NCBI RefSeq assembly: GCF_003001815.1
Contig: NZ_PVMZ01000026.1
Location: 62,001-126,000, forward strand
Direction: 5' to 3'
DNA: 64,000 bases
Source: Actinoplanes italicus
GTDB taxonomy: Bacteria; Actinomycetota; Actinomycetes; Mycobacteriales; Micromonosporaceae
Shown: positions 17,109-24,978 of the stretch, in pieces
Layout: every line of letters starts with the position of its first letter
Numbering within the stretch: position 1 is the first letter of the stretch
Position numbers and translations under genes: made by a program
Notes under the pieces: generated by a model
Databases searched by the model: none
The model's input: the letters and a program-made list of their open reading frames with translations, nothing else
Told to the model about the DNA's origin: nothing

Positions 17109-17135
17109 ACTTCGAAAGTAATCCTTCACATCTGC
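17092..17135. promoter_or_regulatory. Perfect 14-bp inverted repeat (putative ArsR-type operator) at the MFS start
   Basis: GCAGATGTGAAGGA (17092-17105) and its exact complement (17122-17135) flank a 16-bp centre with its own near-palindrome ACTTCGAAAGT. The MFS ATG (17106-17108) lies at the edge of the left arm. It sits 23 bp after the stop of an ArsR-type regulator, the likely binding protein. At RNA level the same repeat could form a hairpin with the start codon at its loop edge. Confidence 0.6.
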
Positions 17136-17157
17136 GGGGCGCAAGGCCGTACGTCGG

Positions 17158-17739
17158 TCACCGCATGGGAAAGACCCGATACTGGAGGGTGACCTGGCGG
17201 GCTCCGGCCGGCGCGTCCGCCTGCCGCTCGCGGAGCCGATAGGGCTCCGTCAGGGCGCGCACCTTCTCGTTGAGTTCGGCCAGCTCGGCCGCGGTGACCA
17301 GCAGCTGCTGACCCATCAGGGCGCTGGCCTCGCGCCACTCCCGCGGCTCGTCGACCTGCCGCTCCATGAAGTCCCGGACACGGGTGATGTCCCGGTCCAT
17401 GTAGACGTCCACCAGGGCCCGCTCGGCGGCCAGCGACTCGGGGGCGTCCACGTCCCCCTCGATCGACAGACTGGAGTTCACCGCGCGCCACAGTCGCTCC
17501 CGGCCGTCACCGCGACTCGGAGCCTGCTCGACCAGGCCGTATTTCGCCAGCTCCCGAAGGTGATAGCTGGTGGCGCTCGGCGACAGCCCGACCAGTTCGG
17601 CGCACTCGGTCGCGGTCACCGAGGCTCCGGTCGTCGACAGATGGTCGACGATCTCGATCCGCGCCGGGTGTGCCAGCGCCCGCAGTGTCCGCGCGTCCGT
17701 GATCCGCGCGTTCGCCGCTCCATCCACCTGCTCCGCCAT
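17158..17739 (-). CDS. ArsR-type winged-helix transcriptional regulator
   Basis: 193-residue regulator. The N-terminal winged helix is clear: ARTLRALAHPARIEIVDHLS (helices 1-2), then ATECAELVGLSPSATSYHLRELAKYGLVEQ (recognition helix and wing). The C-terminal 100 residues are helical and probably sense a ligand; no metal-site cysteines are present, so this is not a metal sensor of the classical ArsR type. First gene of the unit that continues into the MFS exporter and mqnA. Confidence 0.88.
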   Translation of the reverse strand: MAEQVDGAANARITDARTLRALAHPARIEIVDHLSTTGASVTATECAELVGLSPSATSYHLRELAKYGLVEQAPSRGDGRERLWRAVNSSLSIEGDVDAPESLAAERALVDVYMDRDITRVRDFMERQVDEPREWREASALMGQQLLVTAAELAELNEKVRALTEPYRLRERQADAPAGARQVTLQYRVFPMR

Positions 17740-17762
17740 CCCCCCATTCTTTCCGGTGGGGA

Positions 17763-17984
17763 TCAGTTCAGACGCAGGCGCTCCACTCGCTGCCCAGTGG
17801 CTTCCGAGATGATCTCGAAGTCCTTGTCGACATGAAGCAGGGTCAGGCCCGCATCCTCAGCGATCGCCGCAAGAAGCAGGTCGGGAACAGAGGGAGCCCG
17901 ATGTCTCCCCTGCCCGGCAAGAATGTCCTGAACCTCGACCGCCCGGCGCTCCGCCGCAGGTGTCGCATATTCCACCGGCATCAA
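17763..17984 (-). pseudogene. VapC-type PIN toxin remnant (C-terminal half)
   Basis: 73 codons encode the C-terminal half of a VapC PIN ribonuclease: RRAVEVQDILAGQGRHRAPSV followed by PDLLLAAIAEDAGLTLLHVDKDFEII, which holds the later acidic residues. Normal VapC is about 130-140 residues; the N-terminal 60 or so, with the first catalytic Asp, are missing, and an in-frame TAG lies just upstream. No VapB antitoxin is visible. Likely a decayed toxin-antitoxin locus. The following gap (17985-18184) holds only a weak hairpin, TCCTCC-N7-GGAGGA at 18055-18073. Confidence 0.75.
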
Positions 17985-18184
17985 GGAAATCGGCTAGAGT
18001 ACCGCGCCCGGCAGTCACCTGCGGGAGTGATAAATCGGTAGCGAAGCCGACACTTCCTCCGTACCGTGGAGGACCGCTTGACGGCCGTGGTGAGCAAGCA
18101 CCGCAGCGGGCGTCCCCGCGCCGCAGGGCGGCCGACCCGCCCTCCGGATACGCGAGCAGCTCGTTCAACTTTCGAGGACGACCT

Positions 18185-20197
18185 GTGCCCACCACTGATC
18201 TCGACACCGAACTCTCCACCGAACGCACCCACCTGGAGAGCTCACGGGCAGCGCTGCGCCGGATGCGCGACCGCGCCCAGGCCCTCTTCTCCACCGGTGA
18301 CAAGGTCGCCGGCGACTCCTACACCGCCGAGCAGCTGGGCCGGCACATGGCCCGCCGGGTCAAGGAACTGGCCGACGACCCGGACACCCCGCTCTTCTTC
18401 GGCCGCCTCGACATCGACGAGGAGGACGCGGCGTACCACATCGGGCGCCGGCACGTCACCGACGACGCCGGCGAGCCGATGGTGCTGGACTGGCGGGCAC
18501 CGCTGTCCCGGTCGTTCTACCGGGCCAGCGTGCGTGATCCGCAGGGCATCTCGACACGCCGCCGGTTCGGGTTCGTCAAGGGTGAGCTGACCAGCTTCGA
18601 GGACGAGCACCTGGATCGCGGTGAGGAGCTGGGCACGAGCAGCCGCATCCTGACCGCCGAGATCGAGCGCCCACGCGTCGGCCCGATGCGGGACATCGTC
18701 GCGACGATCCAGCCGGAGCAGGACGAGCTGGTACGCGCCGACCTGGCCGATTCGATCTGCGTGCAGGGCGCGCCGGGCACCGGTAAGACCGCTGTGGGCC
18801 TGCACCGCGCCGCCTACCTGCTCTATCTGCACCGGGAACGGCTGCGGAAGTCGAAGGTGCTGATCGTCGGTCCGAACACCGCGTTCCTCTCCTACATCTC
18901 GGCCGTGCTGCCGACGCTCGGCGAGGTCGAGGTGCTGCAGTCCACGGTGGACGAGCTGGTCGGCCGGGCGCCGGTCAAGGCAGGCGATCCGCTTGCGGCC
19001 ACGGCTCTCAAACATGACGTACGAATGGCAGAGGCGCTCCACCGCATGCTGTGGGACCGGGTCAGCAAGCCCACCGAGCCGATCATGGTCTCGGACGGCT
19101 CGTACCGGTGGCGCATCGACGTGGAACCGCTGCGACGGATCGTCGACGAGGCCCGGCGGGAGGGCCTGCCGTACTCGGTGGGCCGGGAACGGGTCCGCGC
19201 CCGGGTGGTGGGCCTGCTGCAGCGCCAGTCGGAGTACCGGACCGGCAACTCGCCGAGCGACCCGTGGCTGCGCAGGATGAGCCGGATCGCGCCGGTGACG
19301 GAGTTCCTCGATGCCGCGTGGCCGGCGGTGACCCCGGAGTCGCTGGTGGTGGCCCTGCTGACCGAGCCGGAGCTGGCCGGTGACGTGTTCACCGAGGAGG
19401 AACGCGAGGCGATCCGCTGGGTGAAACCGCCGAAGACGGTCAAGTCGGCCCGGTTCAGCGTGGCCGATCTGCTGCTGCTCGACGAGGCGGCCGGGCTCCT
19501 GGAGCGGGAGACCAGTTTCGGTCACGTGGTGGTGGACGAGGCGCAGGATCTGTCACCGATGCAGGCTCGTGCGATCGCCCGGCGCAGCGAGCACGGGTCG
19601 ATCACGCTGCTCGGCGACCTGGCGCAGGGCACCGCCCCGTGGGCGACGACCGACTGGCGGGACATCCTCGCGCATCTGGGCAAACCGGAGGCCGCCGTCG
19701 TGCCGCTGACCATCGGTTTCCGCGTACCGGAGGCTGTTGTGGCTCTTGCCAACCGCCTGTTGCCGGCCCTCGGGGTGAACGTGCCGGAGGCCGTGTCGTT
19801 GCGCCGCGACGGTGACCTCTCCGTCATCGCCGTGCCGGACCCCGACGACCTGGACGCGCGGACGCTGACCGAGGTGACCGCCGCGTTGACGCACGAGGGT
19901 TCGGTCGCGGTGATCGCGGCCGACACGGCGGTGGACCGGCTCCGCGCGCACCTGGACGCGGCCGGTCTCGCGCACTCGACCCCGGATCAGGTGGACGACC
20001 CGGCGCGGATCACCGTGGTCCCGGCGACGCTGGTCAAGGGCTTGGAGTACGACCACGTGATCGTGCACGAGCCGACCGACATCGTCGACGCCGAGCCGAA
20101 GGGCCTGAACCGCCTCTACGTGGTCCTGACACGCGCGGTCACCCGGCTTTCGGTATTGCACTCGAAGCCGCTGCCGGAGGCGCTTAGTCTCGCGTGA
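18185..20197 (+). CDS. HelD-like UvrD/Rep-family ATPase
   Basis: 670-residue superfamily 1 ATPase of the HelD type. An N-terminal coiled coil (THLESSRAALRRMRDRAQAL) is followed by the HelD-specific block FFGRLDIDEEDAAYHIGRRHV and VLDWRAPLSRSFYRA. Walker A is GAPGTGKT at 195-202; Walker B is VVDEAQDLSPMQ; the C-terminal motif is KGLEYDHVIVHEP. HelD proteins bind RNA polymerase and release it from stalled or inhibited complexes; the HelR branch gives rifamycin tolerance. Which branch this belongs to cannot be told here. The GTG start has GAGGA 6 bp upstream. TGATG overlap with the next gene. Confidence 0.87.
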   Translation: MPTTDLDTELSTERTHLESSRAALRRMRDRAQALFSTGDKVAGDSYTAEQLGRHMARRVKELADDPDTPLFFGRLDIDEEDAAYHIGRRHVTDDAGEPMVLDWRAPLSRSFYRASVRDPQGISTRRRFGFVKGELTSFEDEHLDRGEELGTSSRILTAEIERPRVGPMRDIVATIQPEQDELVRADLADSICVQGAPGTGKTAVGLHRAAYLLYLHRERLRKSKVLIVGPNTAFLSYISAVLPTLGEVEVLQSTVDELVGRAPVKAGDPLAATALKHDVRMAEALHRMLWDRVSKPTEPIMVSDGSYRWRIDVEPLRRIVDEARREGLPYSVGRERVRARVVGLLQRQSEYRTGNSPSDPWLRRMSRIAPVTEFLDAAWPAVTPESLVVALLTEPELAGDVFTEEEREAIRWVKPPKTVKSARFSVADLLLLDEAAGLLERETSFGHVVVDEAQDLSPMQARAIARRSEHGSITLLGDLAQGTAPWATTDWRDILAHLGKPEAAVVPLTIGFRVPEAVVALANRLLPALGVNVPEAVSLRRDGDLSVIAVPDPDDLDARTLTEVTAALTHEGSVAVIAADTAVDRLRAHLDAAGLAHSTPDQVDDPARITVVPATLVKGLEYDHVIVHEPTDIVDAEPKGLNRLYVVLTRAVTRLSVLHSKPLPEALSLA

Positions 20198-21153
20198 TGT
20201 CGCGAATCGGAGTCATGTTCGACTGTAACCGCGCCCCCGAGGAGCTCCCGGAGTTCGCCGCCGCGTGTGAGGCGGCCGGCGCCGACGACCTGTGGGTGGT
20301 GGAGGACCTCGGCTGGAACGGTGGCATCAGCGCCGCCGCGCTCGCCCTGGCCGCCACCACCCGCCTGCGTGTCGGCATCGGCATCGCCCCGGCCCCGTTC
20401 CGCAGTCCGGCGGTCTACGCCATGGAGATCGCCACGCTGGCCCGCGTGCACCCCGGTCGCATCGTGGCCGGAATCGGTCACGGCGTGGGTGACTGGATGC
20501 GCCGGATCGGCAACGCGCCCAAGTCTCCGCTGGCACTGCTGGAGGAGAGCATCGTCGCGATCCGCGATCTGCTCAACGGGGAGACGGTCGATGTCGACGG
20601 CCGTGAGGTGCAGCTGGAGGGCATCAAGCTGGTACACCCGCCGCGGGTGGTGCCGCCGATCGTGACGGGTGTGGTGAAGCCGCGCTCGCTGGAGCTCTCC
20701 GGCCGGGTCGCGGACGGCACGATCCTGGTGGAGGGCCTTCAGCCACCGCAGATCGCCGAGTCGCTCGGACACATCCGCCGGGGTGGTGGGGGTGACGACC
20801 ACGAGATCATCACGTTCGCGTTCCTGCACGTCGAGGGCGACGCGGCGAAGGCCGCCGCGATCCGGGCGACAGCGCTGACCGGTCAGGCCGGGTTCCTCGG
20901 TGTGCCCGTGGACGAGGTGTTCGGGCTGATCGGCCCGGCGTCGGAGGTCCCGGCCAAGGTGCGGACGCTGGAGGAGAGCGGCGCGGACACGATCGTGCTG
21001 CGGCCGTTCGGCGACGACCATCTCGGGCAGGCCCAGGCCGCGCTCAAGGCACTAGGTGTTCTGCCCAGAGAGGTTGGGAACGCGGCTGGCGGGAGGGCCG
21101 TTGACGGCGGTGTGGTGGCGATGGTGATTGTAGGTGTGCAGGAATCGGGGTAG
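20197..21153 (+). CDS. Luciferase-like (LLM) flavin-dependent oxidoreductase with 3' end altered by IS insertion
   Basis: F420/FMN-type luciferase-like monooxygenase: RIGVMFDCNRAPEELPEFAAACEAAGADDLWVVED at the N-terminus and VHPGRIVAGIGHGVGDWMRRIG in the middle are typical. The original protein can be reconstructed by removing the IS: it ended ...AALKALGR* (288 residues, stop at 22159-22161). The insertion after codon 286 now appends about 32 element-encoded residues, so the present product is 318 residues. The catalytic fold is untouched and activity may persist. The start overlaps the HelD-like gene stop by one base. Confidence 0.85.
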   Translation: MSRIGVMFDCNRAPEELPEFAAACEAAGADDLWVVEDLGWNGGISAAALALAATTRLRVGIGIAPAPFRSPAVYAMEIATLARVHPGRIVAGIGHGVGDWMRRIGNAPKSPLALLEESIVAIRDLLNGETVDVDGREVQLEGIKLVHPPRVVPPIVTGVVKPRSLELSGRVADGTILVEGLQPPQIAESLGHIRRGGGGDDHEIITFAFLHVEGDAAKAAAIRATALTGQAGFLGVPVDEVFGLIGPASEVPAKVRTLEESGADTIVLRPFGDDHLGQAQAALKALGVLPREVGNAAGGRAVDGGVVAMVIVGVQESG

Positions 21154-22041
21154 GGCTTTGCGGCGGGCATTTTCGCTGGTGTAGGGCTTTGCGTAGGCCC
21201 ATTCCTCGGTCAGGGTGCGGTGGAAGCGTTCGACCTTGCCGTTGGTTTGTGGCCGGTAGGGGCGGGTCTTTTTCACCCGGACGCCGAGCTGGGTGCAGGT
21301 CTGATGCCACAGCCGCGACACGTAGCAGGATCCGTTGTCGGTCAGGACCCGGACGATGGTGATGCCATGGCCGGCGAACCAGGCATGGGCTCGCCGCCAG
21401 AACCCGGCGGCGGTTTCCTTGGTCTCGTCGGCCAGGATCTCGGTGTAGGCCAGCCGGGAGTGGTCGTCCAGGGCGGTGTGCAGGTAGGCGTAGCCCAGCC
21501 GGGCGCCGCCCCGGGCGTCGGTGGTGTGCCACGGTGTGGCGGTGCGGTTGAGTTTTCCCTGGTGACGTCCTTGGGTTCGCCAGCCGCCGCCGTCGGGGAT
21601 GTTGCCGAGTTTCTTGATGTCGACGTGGATCAGGTCACCGGGAGCCGGATGTTCGTAGCGGCGGATGGGTTCGGCGGTGGCCCGGTCCAGGTGGGACAGG
21701 CGGGCGGCGCCGGCCCGGCGCAGGACGGCATGGCAGGTCGAGGCGGGCAGCCCCAGGCGCCAGCCGATGCGGACGGGTCCGAGGCGTTTGCTGCGGCGTA
21801 GGTGCAGGACCCGGCGTTCGATCGGGCGTGGTGTGCGGTTCGGGCTGGTGTGTGGCCGGCTCGACCGGTCAATCATCCCGGCTACGCCCTCGGCCCGATA
21901 TCGGTCGGCCCAGCGTTTCGCGGTAGTAGGACTGACCTGGAACCGGTCCGCCGCTCGGCGCAGCGGCCATTTGTCGTCCACGACGCACCGGGCCAGCCGC
22001 AATCGGCCGCGTTCGGTCAGTGGAGCGTTAGCGTGTGGCAT
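21052..22041 (-). CDS. IS481-family transposase
   Basis: 329-residue DDE transposase. The N-terminal helix-turn-helix is LRRAADRFQVSPTTAKRWADRYR, then the catalytic core: first Asp in LIHVDIKKLGN, second Asp in VRVLTDNGSCYVS, Glu in TNGKVERFHRTLTEEWAY. ATG 22041 gives MPHANAPLTERGR. The stop codon is not within the element: the frame runs to its end and terminates at TAG supplied by the CTAG core of the duplicated target (21052-21054). Confidence 0.93.
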   Translation of the reverse strand: MPHANAPLTERGRLRLARCVVDDKWPLRRAADRFQVSPTTAKRWADRYRAEGVAGMIDRSSRPHTSPNRTPRPIERRVLHLRRSKRLGPVRIGWRLGLPASTCHAVLRRAGAARLSHLDRATAEPIRRYEHPAPGDLIHVDIKKLGNIPDGGGWRTQGRHQGKLNRTATPWHTTDARGGARLGYAYLHTALDDHSRLAYTEILADETKETAAGFWRRAHAWFAGHGITIVRVLTDNGSCYVSRLWHQTCTQLGVRVKKTRPYRPQTNGKVERFHRTLTEEWAYAKPYTSENARRKALPRFLHTYNHHRHHTAVNGPPASRVPNLSGQNT

Positions 22042-22148
22042 AGAGGACCTCCCGGGTGAAACGGAACCTTCGACAAGCTCCACCTCACCCGGAGGTCCTC
22101 ACCTATTTCCGGAACTCCACCGCGTTACCAACGTCCGTGGGCAGAACA
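21057..22148 (-). mobile_element. IS481-family insertion sequence (1092 bp, intact)
   Basis: Terminal inverted repeats are 29 bp with 25 matches, beginning TGTTCTGCCCA (21057-21085 and 22120-22148). A 6-bp target duplication, ACTAGG, flanks both ends (21051-21056 and 22149-22154), the NCTAGN target known for IS481. One transposase is encoded on the minus strand. The insertion lies in the tail-to-tail overlap of the LLM gene and the LRV gene. The perfect duplication and open transposase frame suggest a fairly recent event. Confidence 0.95.
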
Positions 22149-23665
22149 ACTAGGCCGGTAAGCCGATCCATTTCGGACATCGGCAGTGACGGGTTGATGG
22201 CTGCCGCAGCCGCCACCCGGTCGTCCTCGTCACCGAGCAGTTCGACGATCCGGTCCACCGGCAGCGCCGGGTGAGCGGCGGCGATCGACCGGGCCTGCGT
22301 GTCGGTCAGGCAGAGTTCGAGGGCCGCGGCGGGAGCATCGGGGCGCCGGGCGATCTCGCGGAACACCTTCTGCACCCGCGGCACGTGCCGGGCAAGGTCG
22401 AGCAGCAGGGCCGGTGAGGCGTCCGGGTTGGTGGCGACCTTCGCGATCACCCGGACGCCGTGCCGGGTCACCATCTCGCGGAGCAGGTCCTCGGACAGTC
22501 CCCGGTGCGGCGCGACGGCCTTGACGACCTTGGAGTCCGGATCCCGGGCGAGCCGGTCACGGACATCGGGTGGCAGGTCGCGGCGCTCCGCCACCAGTGC
22601 CCGGAGCTGCGGTTCCGAGCTTGTGGCGAGGTGCCGGACCTCGTCCGGGCCGGCCACGGCGATCCGTGGGAGCAGGGCGGATCCGGACGCCCGGGTCAGC
22701 AGTTCGAGCGGGACGTTCGGGTTGTGGGTGACCCGCCGCCGCACGTCCGGGCTGGTGTCCCCGGCGAGCCGGCGGATCAGGTGCTCGGACAAGGACGGGT
22801 TGTCGGCCAGGTCGGCGCGAACCCCCGGAATCGGGTCGTCAGCAAGGCGCTCGGCCACCTCCGCGGGTAGGTCGGGACGGGTCGCGAGGGTCCAGCGAAC
22901 GATCATCGACGGATGTTCGACCAGTTCAGCGGCCGCACTGGCGGGGGTAGACGGGTTATCCACAGCCCGGTAGAGCAAGCTGTGGATAACCGATTCGTGA
23001 GTGCCGTCGCAGGCCGCGCCGGGCGGCAGATCACAGTCGAGCCGCGGGCACTCGGGGTGGTGGACGAACGGGATCGGTTCGCGCTCACAGACGTCACACG
23101 TGTCCGGCGGCGAGCCCGCCCCGCGCCAGTGGACCGCGACCAGGGCCGCCAGCACCTCCGGCGGGGTGGCCGGGTTCGCCGCGACCCCGGACCGGACATC
23201 GGCGTGCGGGTGACGGGCCAGGCTGGTGAGCAGGTCACGGTCGGTCGTGAAGATCGCGAGTTCGGTCACCACCCGCATGTCCGGGTCGGCGGCGAGCCGC
23301 ACGTTCACCTCGGCGGGCAGACCGGGGCAGGCGGCAAGCTTCTCCCGGCGCGCTGGGTCGGGGTCGGCCGCGAAGAGATGGGCCCAGTCCCCGAGCCCGT
23401 GACCTTCGTCGAGCAGGGCCAGCGCGATGCTCGGCCGGTCGACCGGGTCGACCCGGTCCGCGGTGAGCCGGCCGTCCCGGACCAGCCGGGCCGCCGCCCA
23501 TTCGGATCGCCGGGCCAGCTCACGGACCTGGTCGCCGTCCAGATCGGACCGATCGGCCAGCTCGTCGGCGAGATCCAGGTCGGCCGACAGGATCAGGCGG
23601 TCGACCATCGGGGCCGGCAATGCCGGATTGCGTGCCAGAGCCTCCAGCAGCTCACGGGCTCCCAT
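22103..23665 (-). CDS. Leucine-rich-repeat-variant (LRV/HEAT-like) protein with Cys-rich insert, 3' end altered by IS
   Basis: 520-residue solenoid protein built of LRV-type repeats, e.g. LARHPHADVRSGVAANPATPPEVLAAL and LADDPIPGVRADLADNPSLSEHLIRRLAGDTSPDVRRRVTHNP. A Cys/His-rich insert (about residues 190-220: CDVCE, HHPEC, LDC, AAC) interrupts the repeats and could bind Zn or an Fe-S cluster; some LRV proteins carry a [4Fe-4S] domain. The IS replaced the original end ...RLTGLVP* by ...RLTGLVVLPTDVGNAVEFRK*. The start is uncertain: ATG 23665 (MGARELLEAL) is preferred; ATG 23695 is possible. Function unknown. Confidence 0.75.
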   Translation of the reverse strand: MGARELLEALARNPALPAPMVDRLILSADLDLADELADRSDLDGDQVRELARRSEWAAARLVRDGRLTADRVDPVDRPSIALALLDEGHGLGDWAHLFAADPDPARREKLAACPGLPAEVNVRLAADPDMRVVTELAIFTTDRDLLTSLARHPHADVRSGVAANPATPPEVLAALVAVHWRGAGSPPDTCDVCEREPIPFVHHPECPRLDCDLPPGAACDGTHESVIHSLLYRAVDNPSTPASAAAELVEHPSMIVRWTLATRPDLPAEVAERLADDPIPGVRADLADNPSLSEHLIRRLAGDTSPDVRRRVTHNPNVPLELLTRASGSALLPRIAVAGPDEVRHLATSSEPQLRALVAERRDLPPDVRDRLARDPDSKVVKAVAPHRGLSEDLLREMVTRHGVRVIAKVATNPDASPALLLDLARHVPRVQKVFREIARRPDAPAAALELCLTDTQARSIAAAHPALPVDRIVELLGDEDDRVAAAAAINPSLPMSEMDRLTGLVVLPTDVGNAVEFRK

Positions 23666-23830
23666 GCCGACGCATGATCCTCGAAGCATCCGCACCCGGC
23701 AAAGCCGTTATCACCGACCAGAGCCACCAAGCTGCCGATCTTGAGAGGTTCGGCGTCCAGCGCAGCCAAAATCCCACAAGATCGGCGTGGGGCGGGAAAC
23801 GCCGCAGACCTTGCCCGGCGCGCCGGAGCC

Positions 23831-24283
23831 TCACAAGATCGGCGAGGAAGAAGCGGGCGCCGGTAAGGGCTTCACCCAGCGGGACCAGTCGGACTGCCGA
23901 CGATAGCCGTGAGCTGCCCAGATGCGGTGAGCGGCCGGGTTGTCGTCGAGGACCATGGCGTCGACCCGGGTGCCGCCGAAACTCCGGAACCGTTGCTCGG
24001 CCGCGTCGATCAGAAGACCGCCGATACCCTCGCGCCGACGCCACGGCGCGACCGCGAGCCGGTAGAGGTGACAGCGCCACCCGTCCCATCCAGCGATGAT
24101 CGATCCCACGATCCGGGCGCCGTCGACGGCGAGGATCAACGCTTCGGGATCGCGCGAAAGCAGCGCCTCGACGGCCTCCGGGGTGTCCGGCGGCCGGCTC
24201 TCGTTCTCGGCCGCCACCTGCCAGAACTCCAGGATCGCGGACAGCTCCCCATCCGTCGCCGCTCGCAAGATCAAATCACCCAT
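23831..24283 (-). CDS. GNAT-family N-acetyltransferase
   Basis: 150-residue acetyltransferase. The acetyl-CoA loop is RREGIGGLLIDAAEQRF (about residues 83-99), preceded by LYRLAVAPWRRR, and the C-terminal DDNPAAHRIWAAHGYRR block is typical. Substrate unknown. Divergent from the ABC exporter operon. Between it and the LRV gene (23696-23830) lies a short gap with two direct copies of CACAAGATCGGCG (23775-23787 and 23832-23844). Confidence 0.88.
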   Translation of the reverse strand: MGDLILRAATDGELSAILEFWQVAAENESRPPDTPEAVEALLSRDPEALILAVDGARIVGSIIAGWDGWRCHLYRLAVAPWRRREGIGGLLIDAAEQRFRSFGGTRVDAMVLDDNPAAHRIWAAHGYRRQSDWSRWVKPLPAPASSSPIL

Positions 24284-24298
24284 GCCGACACCCTAGTC

Positions 24299-24340
24299 AA
24301 CTTTGTGGCACAAAGTTCTTTGACTTTGCGCCGTAAAGTC
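24299..24340. promoter_or_regulatory. Tandem 19-bp palindromic operators before the ABC exporter operon
   Basis: AACTTTGTGGCACAAAGTT (24299-24317, perfect) and GACTTTGCGCCGTAAAGTC (24322-24340) share the pattern ACTTTGYG-S-CRYAAAGT and are separated by 4 bp. The second ends 5 bp before the first gene. The operon's own winged-helix regulator (24975) is the likely binder; centres 23 bp apart fit two dimers on about the same face of the helix. Confidence 0.7.
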
Positions 24341-24345
24341 GAGGC

Positions 24346-24978
24346 ATGACATCGAAGGATGACGAATCGATCTTCGGAGATCCCGGTGACGCCCTCCGGC
24401 TGATCGAGCGCGAGCGGGGCAACACCATGCGGCACGTCACACCGGATCCCCGGCTGATGTATTGGCCATGGGGACTCACCTGGCTGATCAGTTTCGGCTT
24501 GTCGTTCCTGCGCTTCGGCCCCGACGGCCGGACCCTCGTCGCCATGCCGGCCTGGGTCCCCATGACCGCCCTGACCGCGCTGCTGATCGCGGCCGGCATC
24601 TTCACCGGCATCGTCGGTGCACGCTCCAGCCGAGACATCGCCGGCCGGTCCAGCCGGCAGGGGCTGATGTACGGGATCTCCTGGTCGGCCGGATTCACCA
24701 GCCTCGCGGTCATCTTCGGACGGGTCAGCGACTCCATGCCGGAGCCGTTGCTCGGCCTGCTCTGGGGCGGCGGCATGGTGGCCCTGGTCGGCGTCCTCTA
24801 CATGGCCGGCAGCGCGATCTGGGTCGAGCGCGACATGTTCGTGCTCGGCGCCTGGATCAGCGTGGTCAACGTGATCGGCGTCCTCTGGGGACCGGGGTGG
24901 CACGCGCTGGTGCTGGCGGTCGCCGGTGGCGGCGGGCTGCTGGTCGCTGGCCTCGTCGGATGGCTGCGCCGCCGATGA
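24346..24978 (+). CDS. Multi-pass membrane protein of unknown function
   Basis: 210-residue protein with a polar N-terminal 40 residues and about five hydrophobic segments, including TWLISFGLSFLRF, MTALTALLIAAGIFTGIVG and GMVALVGVLYMAGSAIW. First gene of a coupled operon: its TGA overlaps the ATG of a winged-helix regulator, which in turn overlaps an ABC ATPase. Regulator-associated membrane proteins like this often act with the exporter or as sensors; no defined family recognised. Confidence 0.8.
   Translation: MTSKDDESIFGDPGDALRLIERERGNTMRHVTPDPRLMYWPWGLTWLISFGLSFLRFGPDGRTLVAMPAWVPMTALTALLIAAGIFTGIVGARSSRDIAGRSSRQGLMYGISWSAGFTSLAVIFGRVSDSMPEPLLGLLWGGGMVALVGVLYMAGSAIWVERDMFVLGAWISVVNVIGVLWGPGWHALVLAVAGGGGLLVAGLVGWLRRR

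Noticed and set aside
18075..18105. GCTTG...CAAGC repeat upstream of the HelD-like gene as a rifamycin-associated element
   Set aside because: Spacing and flanks do not match what I recall of the element closely enough to claim it.
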